Shown: one piece after another, positions 16,663 to 26,895 of the stretch
How positions within the stretch are numbered: the stretch's first letter is position 1
How the letters are laid out: the number at the start of each line of letters is the position of its first letter
Source: Campylobacterales bacterium
GTDB lineage: Bacteria > Campylobacterota > Campylobacteria > Campylobacterales > Sulfurimonadaceae
Direction: 5' to 3'
Length of the DNA: 43,309 nucleotides
Assembly: GCA_016938175.1 (NCBI GenBank)
Contig: JAFGVE010000036.1
Location: 1 to 43,309 of the forward strand
Program-made: the position numbers and the translations under genes
The notes under the pieces: generated by a model
What the model saw: only the letters and a program-made list of their open reading frames with translations
What the model was told of the DNA's origin: nothing
The model's database searches: none

Positions 16663-19233
16663 ATGCTACAGGCATTCATGGGAAAGGTCTTTGGAACATC
16701 AAATGACCGCGAATTAAAAAAATATTTTAAAAAAGTAAAACTAATAAATAATCTAGAAACAGAATATAAGTCCTTAAGTGATGAAGAGCTACAGAACGCT
16801 TTTTTTGCACTTAAAGAGTCTGTGTCTGCTGGTGAAAAAACACTTGACGATGTACTTTTAGACTCTTTTGCTATAACTAGAGAAGCAAGTAAAAGAACAC
16901 TTGGTATGAGACATCATGATGTCCAACTTATAGGTGGTATGGTTTTACACCATGGTCGTATTGCAGAGATGAAAACGGGTGAAGGAAAAACACTTGTTGC
17001 AACGCTTGCAATTGCTCTCAATGCTATGAGTGGTAAAGGAGTACATCTAGTTACGGTGAATGACTATCTTGCTTCACGTGATGCTGCTGAAATGTCTCCT
17101 TTATACAATTTTTTAGGCTATACAGTAGGTACAATTTTAGAAGATTCTCATGATTCCGCTGAGAAAAAAGCTGCTTATAACTGTGATATTACTTATGGAA
17201 CAAATAATGAATTCGGATTTGATTATTTAAGAGACAACATGAGTTATTCTCAAGAACAGATGGCACAACGTCAACATAGTTTTGTAATTGTAGATGAAGT
17301 TGACTCTATTTTAATTGATGAAGCACGTACACCACTTATTATTTCAGGACCAACAAATCGAAATATGCAAGATTATCTTGCGGCGAACCGTGTAGCTCTG
17401 AGTATGGCTAAAGATGAGCACTTTACAGTTGATGAGAAAGATAAGATTGTTTTAATTACAGAAGAGGGAATAACAAAGGCTGAGGAGCTTTTTGGTATAG
17501 AAAATCTGTATAGTGCTGAAAATGCTTCTTTACCCCACGTTTTAGACCAAGCACTCAAGGCAAATTACCTTTTTGAAAAAGATGTTGACTATGTTGTAAG
17601 TAACGGAGAAGTTATGATAGTCGATGAATTTACTGGTCGTATAAGTGAAGGAAGACGTTTTGCAGAAGGACTTCACCAAGCTTTAGAAGCCAAAGAGGGT
17701 GTTGATATCAAAGAAGAGACACAAACACTCGCTGACATCACATTTCAAAACTACTTTAGAATGTATGAAAAACTTGCAGGTATGACAGGAACTGCAGAGA
17801 CAGAAGCTACAGAGTTTTCTCAAATATATAATTTAGACGTTGTATCAATTCCTACAAATATTCCTATCTCAAGAAAAGATTTAAATGACCTTATCTATAA
17901 AACAGAACTTGAAAAGTTTAATGCAGTTATAGCAAAAATTAAAGAGTTAAATAAAACAGGTCAACCGGTACTTATTGGTACTGCTTCTATAGAAAAGTCT
18001 GAAGCACTTCATGAACTGCTTAAAAAAGAAAAAATTGCCCACACTGTACTTAATGCAAAAAATCACGAGCAAGAAGGTGAGATTATTAAATCTGCTGGTG
18101 CTAAAGGTGCTGTGACAATTGCTACAAATATGGCTGGACGTGGGGTTGACATTAAAGTAAGTGATGAAATAAAGGCTCTTGGCGGTTTATATATTATTGG
18201 AACTGAACGCCATGAAAATCGTCGTATAGACAATCAGCTACGTGGACGTTCTGGACGCCAAGGTGATGCGGGAACAACGCAATTTTACCTTTCTCTTGAA
18301 GATAATCTATTAAGAATCTTTGGAAGTGATAAAATCAAGTCAATTATGGAGAGACTTGGTGTGGAAGATGGCGAGTATATCGAATCAAAAATGGTGACTC
18401 GCGCAGTTGAAAAAGCACAGAAAAAAGTTGAAAACATGCACTACGAAGGTCGTAAGCATATTGTTGAGTATGATGATGTTGCTAACGAACAGAGAAAAAT
18501 TGTATATCAATTTAGAAATCAACTTTTATCTAAAGAGTATGATGTCGCATCAAAAATAGATGAGATTAGAGTAGATTACGTTGCACACCTACTTGATAGA
18601 GCAGAAATCTATCCTGGTGGTGCAAATGAAGACTTTAATCTTGAAACATTCGCTGAGTATTTAAAAGAAGAGATAAACTTTGACCTAAATGTAGAAGACT
18701 TAGTCTCTTTAGAGTATGATGAATTACTTGAGAAGAGTGTTGCCTTGCTTAAAGAGTCATATGATACTAAAATGAGTGTCCTTGAAGCAGATATTCGTCA
18801 AGAGATAGAAAAAGAGTTTTATCTTAAAGAGATAGATACTGCATGGAGAGAACACCTTTATTCTATGGATAGTATGAAGTCTGGAATTAGACTGCGTGCG
18901 TATAATCAAAAAGATCCGCTTGTTGAGTATAAAAAAGAGAGTTTTAATCTCTTTAGTGAACTACGTAATGACATTAAATTCAATACTATTAAAACGCTAC
19001 AAATTATTCAATTTAAAATGGAGTCAGCAGAGGAAGAAGCGGCTCGTGTTGCTGCAAAACTAAAAGCTGAACAAGAAAAAAATAACTCTATGATGCACTT
19101 CAATCTCTCCGACGATGAAGCAAAAATGGAGAAAAAAGTTGCTAGAAACGATCCATGTCCATGTGGAAGCGGTAAAAAATACAAACAATGTTGCGGCAAA
19201 AGTGGACCAAAAAAGGGCGTTTTTGCATCTTGA
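16663..19233 (+). CDS. secA: Preprotein translocase ATPase SecA
   Basis: SecA is the motor ATPase that pushes unfolded proteins through SecYEG. Walker A GEGKT begins at about residue 106 ([13 protein letters not shown]), the DEVD box is at about 211-214 ([15 protein letters not shown]), and motif VI is in the [10 protein letters not shown] region. The helical scaffold follows, and the C-terminal zinc finger [13 protein letters not shown] contacts SecB and the membrane. The protein has 857 residues, normal length. The ATG at 16663 is preferred over the TTG at 16657 because AAGG lies six bases before it. The TGA stop overlaps the start codon of the permease gene, so the two form an operon. Confidence 0.97.
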   Translation: MLQAFMGKVFGTSNDRELKKYFKKVKLINNLETEYKSLSDEELQNAFFALKESVSAGEKTLDDVLLDSFAITREASKRTLGMRHHDVQLIGGMVLHHGRIAEMKTGEGKTLVATLAIALNAMSGKGVHLVTVNDYLASRDAAEMSPLYNFLGYTVGTILEDSHDSAEKKAAYNCDITYGTNNEFGFDYLRDNMSYSQEQMAQRQHSFVIVDEVDSILIDEARTPLIISGPTNRNMQDYLAANRVALSMAKDEHFTVDEKDKIVLITEEGITKAEELFGIENLYSAENASLPHVLDQALKANYLFEKDVDYVVSNGEVMIVDEFTGRISEGRRFAEGLHQALEAKEGVDIKEETQTLADITFQNYFRMYEKLAGMTGTAETEATEFSQIYNLDVVSIPTNIPISRKDLNDLIYKTELEKFNAVIAKIKELNKTGQPVLIGTASIEKSEALHELLKKEKIAHTVLNAKNHEQEGEIIKSAGAKGAVTIATNMAGRGVDIKVSDEIKALGGLYIIGTERHENRRIDNQLRGRSGRQGDAGTTQFYLSLEDNLLRIFGSDKIKSIMERLGVEDGEYIESKMVTRAVEKAQKKVENMHYEGRKHIVEYDDVANEQRKIVYQFRNQLLSKEYDVASKIDEIRVDYVAHLLDRAEIYPGGANEDFNLETFAEYLKEEINFDLNVEDLVSLEYDELLEKSVALLKESYDTKMSVLEADIRQEIEKEFYLKEIDTAWREHLYSMDSMKSGIRLRAYNQKDPLVEYKKESFNLFSELRNDIKFNTIKTLQIIQFKMESAEEEAARVAAKLKAEQEKNNSMMHFNLSDDEAKMEKKVARNDPCPCGSGKKYKQCCGKSGPKKGVFAS

Positions 19234-20432
19234 AAAAGTCTATAGTTCCCTATCTTGTTAAACGTTTTTTGCGTTTTGACAAGGAGCAGCCTTTCATATT
19301 TTTATCAGCACTATTAGCATTTTTAGGCATTATGCTGGGTGTTATGGTACTTTTAATTGCTATGGCACTTATGAATGGATTTGATAAAGAGTTTAAAAAG
19401 AAACTCACCATTATGAACTATCCTTTAACTGTTCTTCCAAAGTTTTATGGAAGTGTCAATGATTCCTTACTTACTACTTTAGAATCAAATTTTCCAAACC
19501 TACATTTCAGTCCTTATTTACAGTCTTCTGTAATGGTGAGACATGGTTCCAAGTTAGAAGGCGGGTATCTCTTTGGCGTTAATTTTGAAGCAGAAGCAGA
19601 AGTAAATAGTGTACTTGCATCTGGAATAAAAGGAAAAAACTTCAACAAATTTGATGTGCTCATTGGTAAAAGTTTAAAAAACGAGTTTAATGTAGCAACA
19701 GATGAAAAATTAATGTACCTGTTTACAAACGTGGAACCTGGTGGACTCTCTGTTACACCAAAAATCAAACGTTTTACTATAAGGTCTCTATTTGATTCTG
19801 GTTTATCAGCATATGATAAGGCTTATAGTTATACCTCTATAGAGGCATTACAAGCTATGTTACATGTTCCAAGCAATATGTACGATGGAATTCACATTTA
19901 TACGACAAATCCTCATGAAGATATTAAAAAAATAGCAGAAATGTTGCCTATGGGAGCTACGGTTAAAGGATGGTGGGAAGATAATGTGAATTTTTTTGCT
20001 GCTCTTGAAATGGAAAAAGCATCCTTATTTATAGTTTTAATGCTAATTATACTTATCGCATCTATCAACATTATCTCTTCATTACTCATGACGGTTATGA
20101 ATAGAAGAGGGGAGATAGCACTTTTACTCTCATTAGGAGCTACAACGCAAGAGATAAAAAAGGTATTTTTATATTTAGGTGTTGTAATTGGTATTGGTGG
20201 CATTTTTGCAGGTATTGTACTTGGACTTAGTGGTATTTGGATACTTGGAACTTTTGACATTGTCTCCTTACCAAAAGATGTCTACCCAACAACTACTTTA
20301 CCTTTAGATTTAAGTGTACAAGATTTCTTTTTAATCATCAGTGGTGCATTTGTAATTGTTATAGCTTCTTCATTCTATCCTGCAAAAAAAGCCAGTGAAG
20401 TGGACATATTAACAGTTTTAAGAAATGAATAG
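19230..20432 (+). CDS. LolC/LolE-type ABC transporter permease
   Basis: This is an inner membrane protein of the lipoprotein-releasing (LolCE) and FtsX/MacB superfamily. One membrane segment lies at about 20-45 ([20 protein letters not shown]), followed by the LolC-like [12 protein letters not shown], a large periplasmic domain to about 270, and three segments in the C-terminal FtsX domain ([55 protein letters not shown]). The probable start is TTG at 19230, giving 400 residues that begin (M)[12 protein letters not shown]. It overlaps the secA stop, with AAGGG about 12 bases upstream. Campylobacterota often have a single LolC/E-like subunit (known as LolF where shown), so I leave the symbol open. 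The ATPase LolD is not nearby. Confidence 0.85.
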   Translation: MKKSIVPYLVKRFLRFDKEQPFIFLSALLAFLGIMLGVMVLLIAMALMNGFDKEFKKKLTIMNYPLTVLPKFYGSVNDSLLTTLESNFPNLHFSPYLQSSVMVRHGSKLEGGYLFGVNFEAEAEVNSVLASGIKGKNFNKFDVLIGKSLKNEFNVATDEKLMYLFTNVEPGGLSVTPKIKRFTIRSLFDSGLSAYDKAYSYTSIEALQAMLHVPSNMYDGIHIYTTNPHEDIKKIAEMLPMGATVKGWWEDNVNFFAALEMEKASLFIVLMLIILIASINIISSLLMTVMNRRGEIALLLSLGATTQEIKKVFLYLGVVIGIGGIFAGIVLGLSGIWILGTFDIVSLPKDVYPTTTLPLDLSVQDFFLIISGAFVIVIASSFYPAKKASEVDILTVLRNE

Positions 20433-20434
20433 TG

Positions 20435-23400
20435 CTACTTCTTTGAGCTAGTGTTATCCTCTTTATTCATTAAAAGGTTATATGGAAGCGTGAGTGTTCT
20501 TTTAATTATATTAAGCGGAGCAACAACTATATCTTCAGCTATTTGTGATTTTACCTGTGGGTTTGAGAGCTGACCTGAAATTTTCAGTGTTGTTGAAACA
20601 GACTCTTCATCAAAAAATATGTAACCAACAAGTGGAATTTTTGAAATATCACTGCCCAGATCTGTTTTGAGATTTAAATTAATATCAATGCTATCCCTTT
20701 TTAAATCAGCGACTCCTTTACCAAGTATATTAAGCTCTTGTGACTCCAAAAAGATATCTGAAAATTTAAACACTCCATTTTTAGCAGTAAAACTTGCATA
20801 TGCCTCTTTAGCCAGTAAACCGTTACTACTATAACCTGGTAGAGAAAAAGTAACTAATGAAGGTACAGTATTTATAAACGCCAAAATATTATTTAAAAGC
20901 TTATAATCCATAATTGTGGAGTTTTTGATGTAAAAAATGCCTTCATACTCATCAGTAGTTCCATCAAGTGAAAAATCCAGTTTTCCACCTTTGAACTTTG
21001 AGAGTGAGAAAAGTTTTTCCATGAAAGAATCATTAAAACCTTTCCCATATATATGAAAATTCTTTCCTTCTAAACGCATACCAGCACTACCTTTATCGTG
21101 TTTCAACTGTGCTGTAAGAATATCATTCATATACTGTAAAGAGATATATTCTGAAATGACTTTTCTATCTGGAGATAAATAAAGATAGGAATTATCTCCT
21201 CTATAACTGAGCTCTAAAGATTTTTTTGAGTTTGTAAAACCTTGTTCTGCTTTTATGTCATCAATAGCACGTATAAGTTCATGAATATTAATGCCTGCAT
21301 TTTTTGTTTTTATTTTTAGAACATCATCAACTCTGACAGTAGTATTGTCATTAATTTTAAGCGCTACAAGTGAACCTTTAAGCGTACCATTAATATCATA
21401 ATTGTTAGTTGGAACTCCATTGAGAGTAAGAATTTTATATGGATAGTTTATTTGGGCATTGAACTTGACATACTTATCTTCTTTACGTTTATAAAGAAGG
21501 AAGTTTCCCTTATCAATGTGAAAAGTTTTTAAGAGTGTAGAGTCTGTTGCTAAAAGTGCCAGTGAGTTCGCGTACAGCTTCCATTCATCTTCTGAAGAAG
21601 TGAAGTGTGCACCTAACTCTTTAGAATTAATTTCTAGCTTATTCTCTTTTTGTTCTATGGAGAGTAAAATCTTATTTTTATCATAGAGAACATTTTTTGT
21701 TTTATAGTCTTTAAGGATAAAGTCAGTCAAGCTGACATGCGTTTTAGCTTTTTCAAAATTGTGCTTTGCATACACCTTTGTTGTAACATATCTTCCCATT
21801 TGTAACTTTGTATTTTTAAGTGTAAGACTTTCATTATTTAAACGTAACTGTGGCTTTTGGAGCATATATTCTGTGCCGGCGATATTAAAATAGATATCAT
21901 CAGGAGAGACAATATTAAATTCTTTGTTATATGTTATAGAAAAGGGTGTATTTGATTGTGAAAACGTGACACCGTCATAGGATAAGTTTAAAATATCAGC
22001 CTTAAGTTTTGCCTCCATCTTTTGAATATCCACCTCTCCCTCAATAAAACCAGTAGAAACATTTTCAAGAGAAAATAAGGTGGTTGGAATTAAAAGTGTT
22101 ACTGTCTCAAGATTAAATGGCATTGTCATTGGTTCTAAAAAAAGTTTAAAGTCATCAATATTCCATTGGGAACCTGCAACAGTAATTGTGTCTTGATTTG
22201 GGGCGATATGGTACGAAGCTTTGAGGTTTTCTTTTTCTGTATCAAGTTTAATATTGTTTAATGTCACACTCTTAAATGCAAAATTTATATCGCCTATGCC
22301 ATCTTTGGCATTGTAGCTTACATTTACATCCGCAGTAGCTATATCTTTGTAATGAGCACGCATCTTATCAATGGTAACCTCAAAGTTATTAAGAATTACT
22401 CTTGTATCTTCAATATCAATATTCAAACCTAAATAGTCAAAATTTGCCTTTTTGGATGTAAACGTTCCATGTGCATCGACATCTACACTTATAAGATTAA
22501 CGGCAAGTATTAAATCTGTTTTCATACTTCCGCTATGTTGTAAAAAGGGGAGCTTGATTTTATAAGCATTTAAGACCTCAAGCATTCCTTCATCTAACTG
22601 CCCATCAAATAGTAACTGTAAAGTTAAAATCTCTTGAGGAGTCGTAAAATCTATTTTCAACCAGCTATCGCCGAGATTACTATTATATGAGCTAGAATTA
22701 CGTGGATATAAATATAAAATACCTTCTTTAAATTCAACGTCTGTATACTCTGTATGGATCCCGTCAAGTTGTGTATTATAGGTATATATCAGTTTATTGG
22801 CTTTTGCCTTAGCATAAATATTTTTATATGCTTCTGCAAGTTTTTTGAACTCAACTGTTCCTCTAAGACTTTCAAGAGTTAAAGACTCTAAGGCAATAGC
22901 ATCTTGCGTCCAAAACTTTATTTCCTCTGGCAATGACGCAAGTTGAATAAGATATTTTATATCTTTTATATCATTATGACTCAGTACTTTAAAGTATATC
23001 TGCTCTGTTGTGAGCTGTGTGTAGAGTGTTAAATTTGCATCTTTGTTGATTATTGCATTAACTTTTCCAAAAAGTTGCTGTTGATTAACATCCAAAAAGA
23101 GTTTTGCATCTAGATGTATTTCTTTAACTCTATCTTCAAACTCTTTGATATCAACCTCTATATTGGCCCCAGTATTTCTAAGAGATGCCCTCAAGCTTTG
23201 AGATGGAGAATGTAATTCAAGAAATCCTTTTGAGTTTTCTTTATAACTGAAACTTGTAACTGTATCTTGAAAATGAACCTCTTCAATTAATAGTGACTCA
23301 AACCAGTTTGTTGTGTATTGAAGTGATTTAAGTAAATTGTTTATTTGATTGTAATCAAGTGGTTTATTACTTTCTGTAGATTCGGAAGGGGAAAGATATA

Positions 23401-23605
23401 TCTCCTTTACTGAGAGGTCTATTTTTTTATTCCACTTTATGTATAATTGTTTTACTTGCAAATTTGAAACAGAAAACTCATTAACATATAAACCATTTTG
23501 TAAAAGAATAAACAAAGAGAGAAAAGCTAAAACGATGAATAGAAGAAGACTCACAATAATAAAATACATTTTTGATATTGTATTAATTATTATTTTGTCG
23601 TGCAT
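20435..23605 (-). CDS. YhdP/AsmA-like envelope protein (DUF3971)
   Basis: This 1056-residue protein has one N-terminal membrane segment (MYFIIVSLLLFIVLAFLSLF) and a very long, beta-rich periplasmic body. The last 200 or so residues resemble the AsmA-like C-terminal domain (GKLDFSLDGTTDEYEGIFYI, LESQELNILGKGVADLKRD, QLSNPQVKSQIAE). Members such as YhdP and TamB form bridge-like grooves thought to carry phospholipids to the outer membrane. AAAGG six bases before the ATG at 23605 supports this start, so the gene overlaps mltG head-to-head by 71 bases. It is convergent with the permease gene (two bases between). The family call is good; the exact subgroup is less sure. Confidence 0.82.
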   Translation of the reverse strand: MHDKIIINTISKMYFIIVSLLLFIVLAFLSLFILLQNGLYVNEFSVSNLQVKQLYIKWNKKIDLSVKEIYLSPSESTESNKPLDYNQINNLLKSLQYTTNWFESLLIEEVHFQDTVTSFSYKENSKGFLELHSPSQSLRASLRNTGANIEVDIKEFEDRVKEIHLDAKLFLDVNQQQLFGKVNAIINKDANLTLYTQLTTEQIYFKVLSHNDIKDIKYLIQLASLPEEIKFWTQDAIALESLTLESLRGTVEFKKLAEAYKNIYAKAKANKLIYTYNTQLDGIHTEYTDVEFKEGILYLYPRNSSSYNSNLGDSWLKIDFTTPQEILTLQLLFDGQLDEGMLEVLNAYKIKLPFLQHSGSMKTDLILAVNLISVDVDAHGTFTSKKANFDYLGLNIDIEDTRVILNNFEVTIDKMRAHYKDIATADVNVSYNAKDGIGDINFAFKSVTLNNIKLDTEKENLKASYHIAPNQDTITVAGSQWNIDDFKLFLEPMTMPFNLETVTLLIPTTLFSLENVSTGFIEGEVDIQKMEAKLKADILNLSYDGVTFSQSNTPFSITYNKEFNIVSPDDIYFNIAGTEYMLQKPQLRLNNESLTLKNTKLQMGRYVTTKVYAKHNFEKAKTHVSLTDFILKDYKTKNVLYDKNKILLSIEQKENKLEINSKELGAHFTSSEDEWKLYANSLALLATDSTLLKTFHIDKGNFLLYKRKEDKYVKFNAQINYPYKILTLNGVPTNNYDINGTLKGSLVALKINDNTTVRVDDVLKIKTKNAGINIHELIRAIDDIKAEQGFTNSKKSLELSYRGDNSYLYLSPDRKVISEYISLQYMNDILTAQLKHDKGSAGMRLEGKNFHIYGKGFNDSFMEKLFSLSKFKGGKLDFSLDGTTDEYEGIFYIKNSTIMDYKLLNNILAFINTVPSLVTFSLPGYSSNGLLAKEAYASFTAKNGVFKFSDIFLESQELNILGKGVADLKRDSIDINLNLKTDLGSDISKIPLVGYIFFDEESVSTTLKISGQLSNPQVKSQIAEDIVVAPLNIIKRTLTLPYNLLMNKEDNTSSKK

Positions 23606-24491
23606 CTTCTACCTTTTGCAGCCTATTAGTACACCAAAAGTACTCTATATACCAGGTGGTTCGATAAACAAAATTATATCACAATTACAGAGTGAAAATT
23701 ACGATGTTTCTAAACTCGATTCATTTTTTTTACGCCTTATAGGGTCTCCTCAAAGTGGTTGGATTGATATGGGAACACAGAAAAATACTAAGGCAGATTT
23801 TCTATATAAACTTACTAAAGCAAAAGCTGCACTACAAAATGTAACACTTATTCCAGGTGAAACCACATATATTTTTTTACAACAGGTTGCGGCGCAGCTT
23901 GGATTGAAACACGAACTTTTACTCTCTGAGTTTGAGAAAAATGCTCCAATAGCTGAAGGTATATTTGTTCCAAATACATATAAAATTCCCCTTGGCATAA
24001 CTGAAAAGGAATTTGTAGCACTACTTTTAAAAGTCTCTATGACACAGCACAAAGAACTTTCAACAAGACTATTTGGTACATATAATCAGGTAAAATGGTT
24101 TCGTTATGTAGCAATTGCATCTGTAATTCAAAAAGAATCAGCAAATGTAGAAGAGATGTCATTGGTAAGTTCAGTTATAGCCAACCGAGTTAAACGTTCT
24201 ATGCACTTACAGATGGATGGCACTCTCAATTATGGAAAATACTCACATATAAAAATTACACCCAAACGAATTAAGGAAGACAAGTCTATATACAATACCT
24301 ACAAGTTTAAAGGGCTTCCAGTCATTCCAGTGTGTAATGTTAGCTTCGATGCGATTAAGGCAGCGCTCTATCCAGCGAAGAGTGATTACCTCTATTTTAT
24401 GAAAAACAAGAATGGAACTCATGATTTCTCATGTAACTATTCTACACATTTGAATAACATTAAGCATGCTACCAAAAGAAACAATAAATAA
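23535..24491 (+). CDS. mltG: Endolytic murein transglycosylase MltG
   Basis: MltG cleaves nascent glycan strands in the inner membrane and ends peptidoglycan chain growth. The likely start MNRRRLTIIKYIF gives a positive N-terminus, a membrane segment (about 13-33) and a LysM-like region (KVLYIPGGSINKIISQL). The YceG catalytic domain contains ASVIQKES with the catalytic Glu, ANRVKRSMHLQMDGTLNYG, YNTYKFKGLPVIPVCN and the end YLYFMKNKNGTHDFS. That gives 318 residues, close to the usual length. No strong ribosome binding site is seen. An open frame extends further upstream to 23439, but those residues are antisense to the YhdP-like gene and lack a signal. The gene precedes icd by 129 bases. Confidence 0.88.
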   Translation: MNRRRLTIIKYIFDIVLIIILSCIFYLLQPISTPKVLYIPGGSINKIISQLQSENYDVSKLDSFFLRLIGSPQSGWIDMGTQKNTKADFLYKLTKAKAALQNVTLIPGETTYIFLQQVAAQLGLKHELLLSEFEKNAPIAEGIFVPNTYKIPLGITEKEFVALLLKVSMTQHKELSTRLFGTYNQVKWFRYVAIASVIQKESANVEEMSLVSSVIANRVKRSMHLQMDGTLNYGKYSHIKITPKRIKEDKSIYNTYKFKGLPVIPVCNVSFDAIKAALYPAKSDYLYFMKNKNGTHDFSCNYSTHLNNIKHATKRNNK

Positions 24492-24620
24492 AGAATAGTC
24501 AAATATTTCTCTACCCTTGGTAAATATTCCCCCTCATTAGTGTTATCATCTCCAATGTAAATTCTAAATGAGAACAGTTGATGAGCTCATATTAGAAAAA
24601 ATAAAACCCAAGGACAAAAT

Positions 24621-26792
24621 ATGTCAAAAATCATTTGGTCAAAAATTGATGAAGCTCCGGCTTTAGCTACATACTCGTTACTACCAATCGTTAATGCTTT
24701 TACTAAAGAAGCTGGCGTTGATGTAGTTCTTAGTGATATTTCACTTGCTGGTCGTGTACTTGCAAGTCAAGGTTTAGCAGAAGATGAACTCTCTAAACTT
24801 GGTGAAATCGTTCTTCAAGAAGATGGTAATGTTATTAAACTTCCAAACATTTCTGCTTCAGTAGGTCAACTAAAAGATTGTATTGCAGAGCTTCAAGGTC
24901 AAGGTTATGACATTCCTAACTACCCTGAAAACCCAACAAATGCAGAAGAAGAAGCTATTCAAGCTAAATATGCTGGTTGTTTAGGTTCTGCGGTAAACCC
25001 TGTATTACGTGAAGGTAACTCTGACCGTCGTGCTGCTAAAGCAGTTAAAAACTTTGCTCAAAAAAATCCACACAGATTAAAAGCTGTTAGTGACAACTGT
25101 GGTGCTTATGTTGCTCACATGGGTGGAAAAGGTGACTTCTTCGCACATGAAAAATCTGTAACATCTGCAAAAGATCAAAAAGTTACAATTGCAATTAACG
25201 GTAAAGAATTAACTTCTATCAACGCTCTTGCTGGTGAAGTTTTGGATGGTACTTTTATGTCAATTGCGGCATTACGCGCTTTCTATAAGCAAACTATTGA
25301 AGAAGCAAAAGAGAAAGGTCTTATCTGGTCTTTACACCTTAAAGCTACAATGATGAAAATCTCTGATCCAATTATGTTTGGTCACGCTTTTGAAATCTTC
25401 TTTGAAGGTGTATTTGCTAAATATGCTGCAGAGTTCAAAGAGTTAGGTGTAAATCCAAATATGGGTATGTCTGACTTAGAGAAAAAAATCAAAGGTCACG
25501 CAAAAGAAGCTGAAATCAAGGCTGCTTTTCAAGCTGTAGTTGATGCTGATGCTCCAAGAATTGCTATGGTTGATTCTGACAAAGGTGAAACAAATTTTAA
25601 CGCTTCAAATGATGTAATTATCGATGCATCTATGCCAGTTGTTGTGCGCGAAGGTGGTAAACAATGGGATAGAACAGGTGCTGCTGGTGAAACTGTAGCA
25701 GTTATTCCAGATTCAACTTATGGTATGTTCCATGCTGAAATGGTGGCTGACATCGTTAAAAACGGACAATATGACGTTACAACTATGGGTGCAATGCAAA
25801 ATATTGGTCTTATGGCTCAAAAAGCCGAAGAGTATGGTTCTCACCCAACTACATTTGAACTTAAAGAATCTGGAACAGTTACTGTAACTGGTGAAGATGG
25901 TGTTCTTATGAGTTTTGAGTGTGAAGCTGGTGACATCTGGAGACTTGCTCGTACTAAAGATATCCCAATTCGTGACTGGGTTCGTTTAACAGTTGAAAGA
26001 ACTCGTATTGAAGGTATTCCAGCAGTATTCTGGTTAGATGAAAACCGTGCTCACGATGCTGAACTTATCAAAAAAATCAATGAGTACTTAAAAGAGTATG
26101 ACACAACAGGTTTAGATATCAGATTTATGAACATTACTGATGCAACACGTTTCACTAATGCAGAAATCCGTAAAGGTAAAAATGTAATCGCTGTAACTGG
26201 TAACGTTCTTCGTGATCACTTAACAGATATGTACCCAATTTTAGAACTTGGAACATCTGCAAAAATGCTTTCAATTGTTCCTCTAATTGCTGGTGGTGGT
26301 CTGTTTGAAACAGGTGCTGGAGGATCTGCTCCTAAACACGTTGATCAATTCTTAGCTGAAGGACACTTACGTTGGGATTCTCTTGGTGAATTCCTTGCAC
26401 TTGCTGAATCATTACGTATGATTAACCAAAAGAAACCAGATGCGAAACTAGAAGCAATTACTGCTGGTCTTGACGCTGCTAACCAAGGGTACCTTGATAA
26501 CAACAAAGCACCAGGTCGTAAAGCTGGTGAGCCAGACAATAAAGCATCACACTTCTTCTTAGCACAATATTGGGCTGAAGCACTTGCAGCTTCTGATAAT
26601 GCTGAAATTGCTGCAAAATTTGCTCCAGTAGCTAAAGAGCTTAAAGAGAAAGAAGCAACAATTATGGAAGAACTTATGGCTGTTGAAGGTAAAGCACAAG
26701 ATGTTGGTGGATACTTCCATCCAAATGACGAACTAGCTGAAAAAGCTATGCGTCCATCTGCAACTCTTAACGCAATCATAGATTCGCTATAA
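24621..26792 (+). CDS. icd: Monomeric NADP-dependent isocitrate dehydrogenase
   Basis: This enzyme converts isocitrate to 2-oxoglutarate with NADP, or the reverse in the reductive TCA cycle. The 723 residues and the opening SKIIWSKIDEAPALATYSLLPI identify the large monomeric type (IDH-II), unrelated in length to the dimeric E. coli enzyme. Recognisable family blocks are GRVLASQG, LREGNSDRRAAKAVKNFA, DNCGAYVAHMGGKGDFF and VFWLDENRAHDAELI. AAGGACAAA precedes the ATG. A strong terminator follows, so icd may be transcribed alone or read partly into the mdh genes. It heads a TCA gene cluster on the same strand. Confidence 0.96.
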   Translation: MSKIIWSKIDEAPALATYSLLPIVNAFTKEAGVDVVLSDISLAGRVLASQGLAEDELSKLGEIVLQEDGNVIKLPNISASVGQLKDCIAELQGQGYDIPNYPENPTNAEEEAIQAKYAGCLGSAVNPVLREGNSDRRAAKAVKNFAQKNPHRLKAVSDNCGAYVAHMGGKGDFFAHEKSVTSAKDQKVTIAINGKELTSINALAGEVLDGTFMSIAALRAFYKQTIEEAKEKGLIWSLHLKATMMKISDPIMFGHAFEIFFEGVFAKYAAEFKELGVNPNMGMSDLEKKIKGHAKEAEIKAAFQAVVDADAPRIAMVDSDKGETNFNASNDVIIDASMPVVVREGGKQWDRTGAAGETVAVIPDSTYGMFHAEMVADIVKNGQYDVTTMGAMQNIGLMAQKAEEYGSHPTTFELKESGTVTVTGEDGVLMSFECEAGDIWRLARTKDIPIRDWVRLTVERTRIEGIPAVFWLDENRAHDAELIKKINEYLKEYDTTGLDIRFMNITDATRFTNAEIRKGKNVIAVTGNVLRDHLTDMYPILELGTSAKMLSIVPLIAGGGLFETGAGGSAPKHVDQFLAEGHLRWDSLGEFLALAESLRMINQKKPDAKLEAITAGLDAANQGYLDNNKAPGRKAGEPDNKASHFFLAQYWAEALAASDNAEIAAKFAPVAKELKEKEATIMEELMAVEGKAQDVGGYFHPNDELAEKAMRPSATLNAIIDSL

Positions 26793-26836
26793 TTATATAT
26801 CTGCGCTTTGTCGCAGATATATAACTTTTTGTTTTT
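26793..26836 (+). terminator. Strong terminator after icd
   Basis: A perfect 13-bp stem, TTATATATCTGCG / CGCAGATATATAA with a 6-base loop CTTTGT, begins immediately after the icd stop and is followed by CTTTTTGTTTTT. This is a textbook intrinsic terminator; the T tract also forms one arm of a second hairpin (26823-26873). Confidence 0.85.
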
Positions 26837-26873
26837 AGCTAATTTTGTATATATTAGCTAAAAATAAAAAGTT
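26823..26873. promoter_or_regulatory. Second, 21-bp hairpin between icd and mdh
   Basis: 26823-26843 (AACTTTTTGTTTTTAGCTAAT) pairs with 26853-26873 along 21 positions with one G-U, leaving a 9-base loop. It shares its left arm with the terminator's T tract and ends 22 bases before the mdh ATG. On the minus strand its T run also follows a stem, though no minus-strand gene ends here. Confidence 0.6.
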
Positions 26874-26895
26874 AAAATAAACTCAAAGGAAGTGT

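Noticed and set aside
23439..23534. N-terminal extension of mltG upstream of 23535
   Set aside because: The extra residues are antisense to the YhdP-like gene, carry no ribosome binding site and would put 32 residues before the membrane anchor.
24580..24590. ATGAGCTCAT palindrome upstream of icd as an operator
   Set aside because: Only 10 bases, expected by chance at this length, no second copy nearby.
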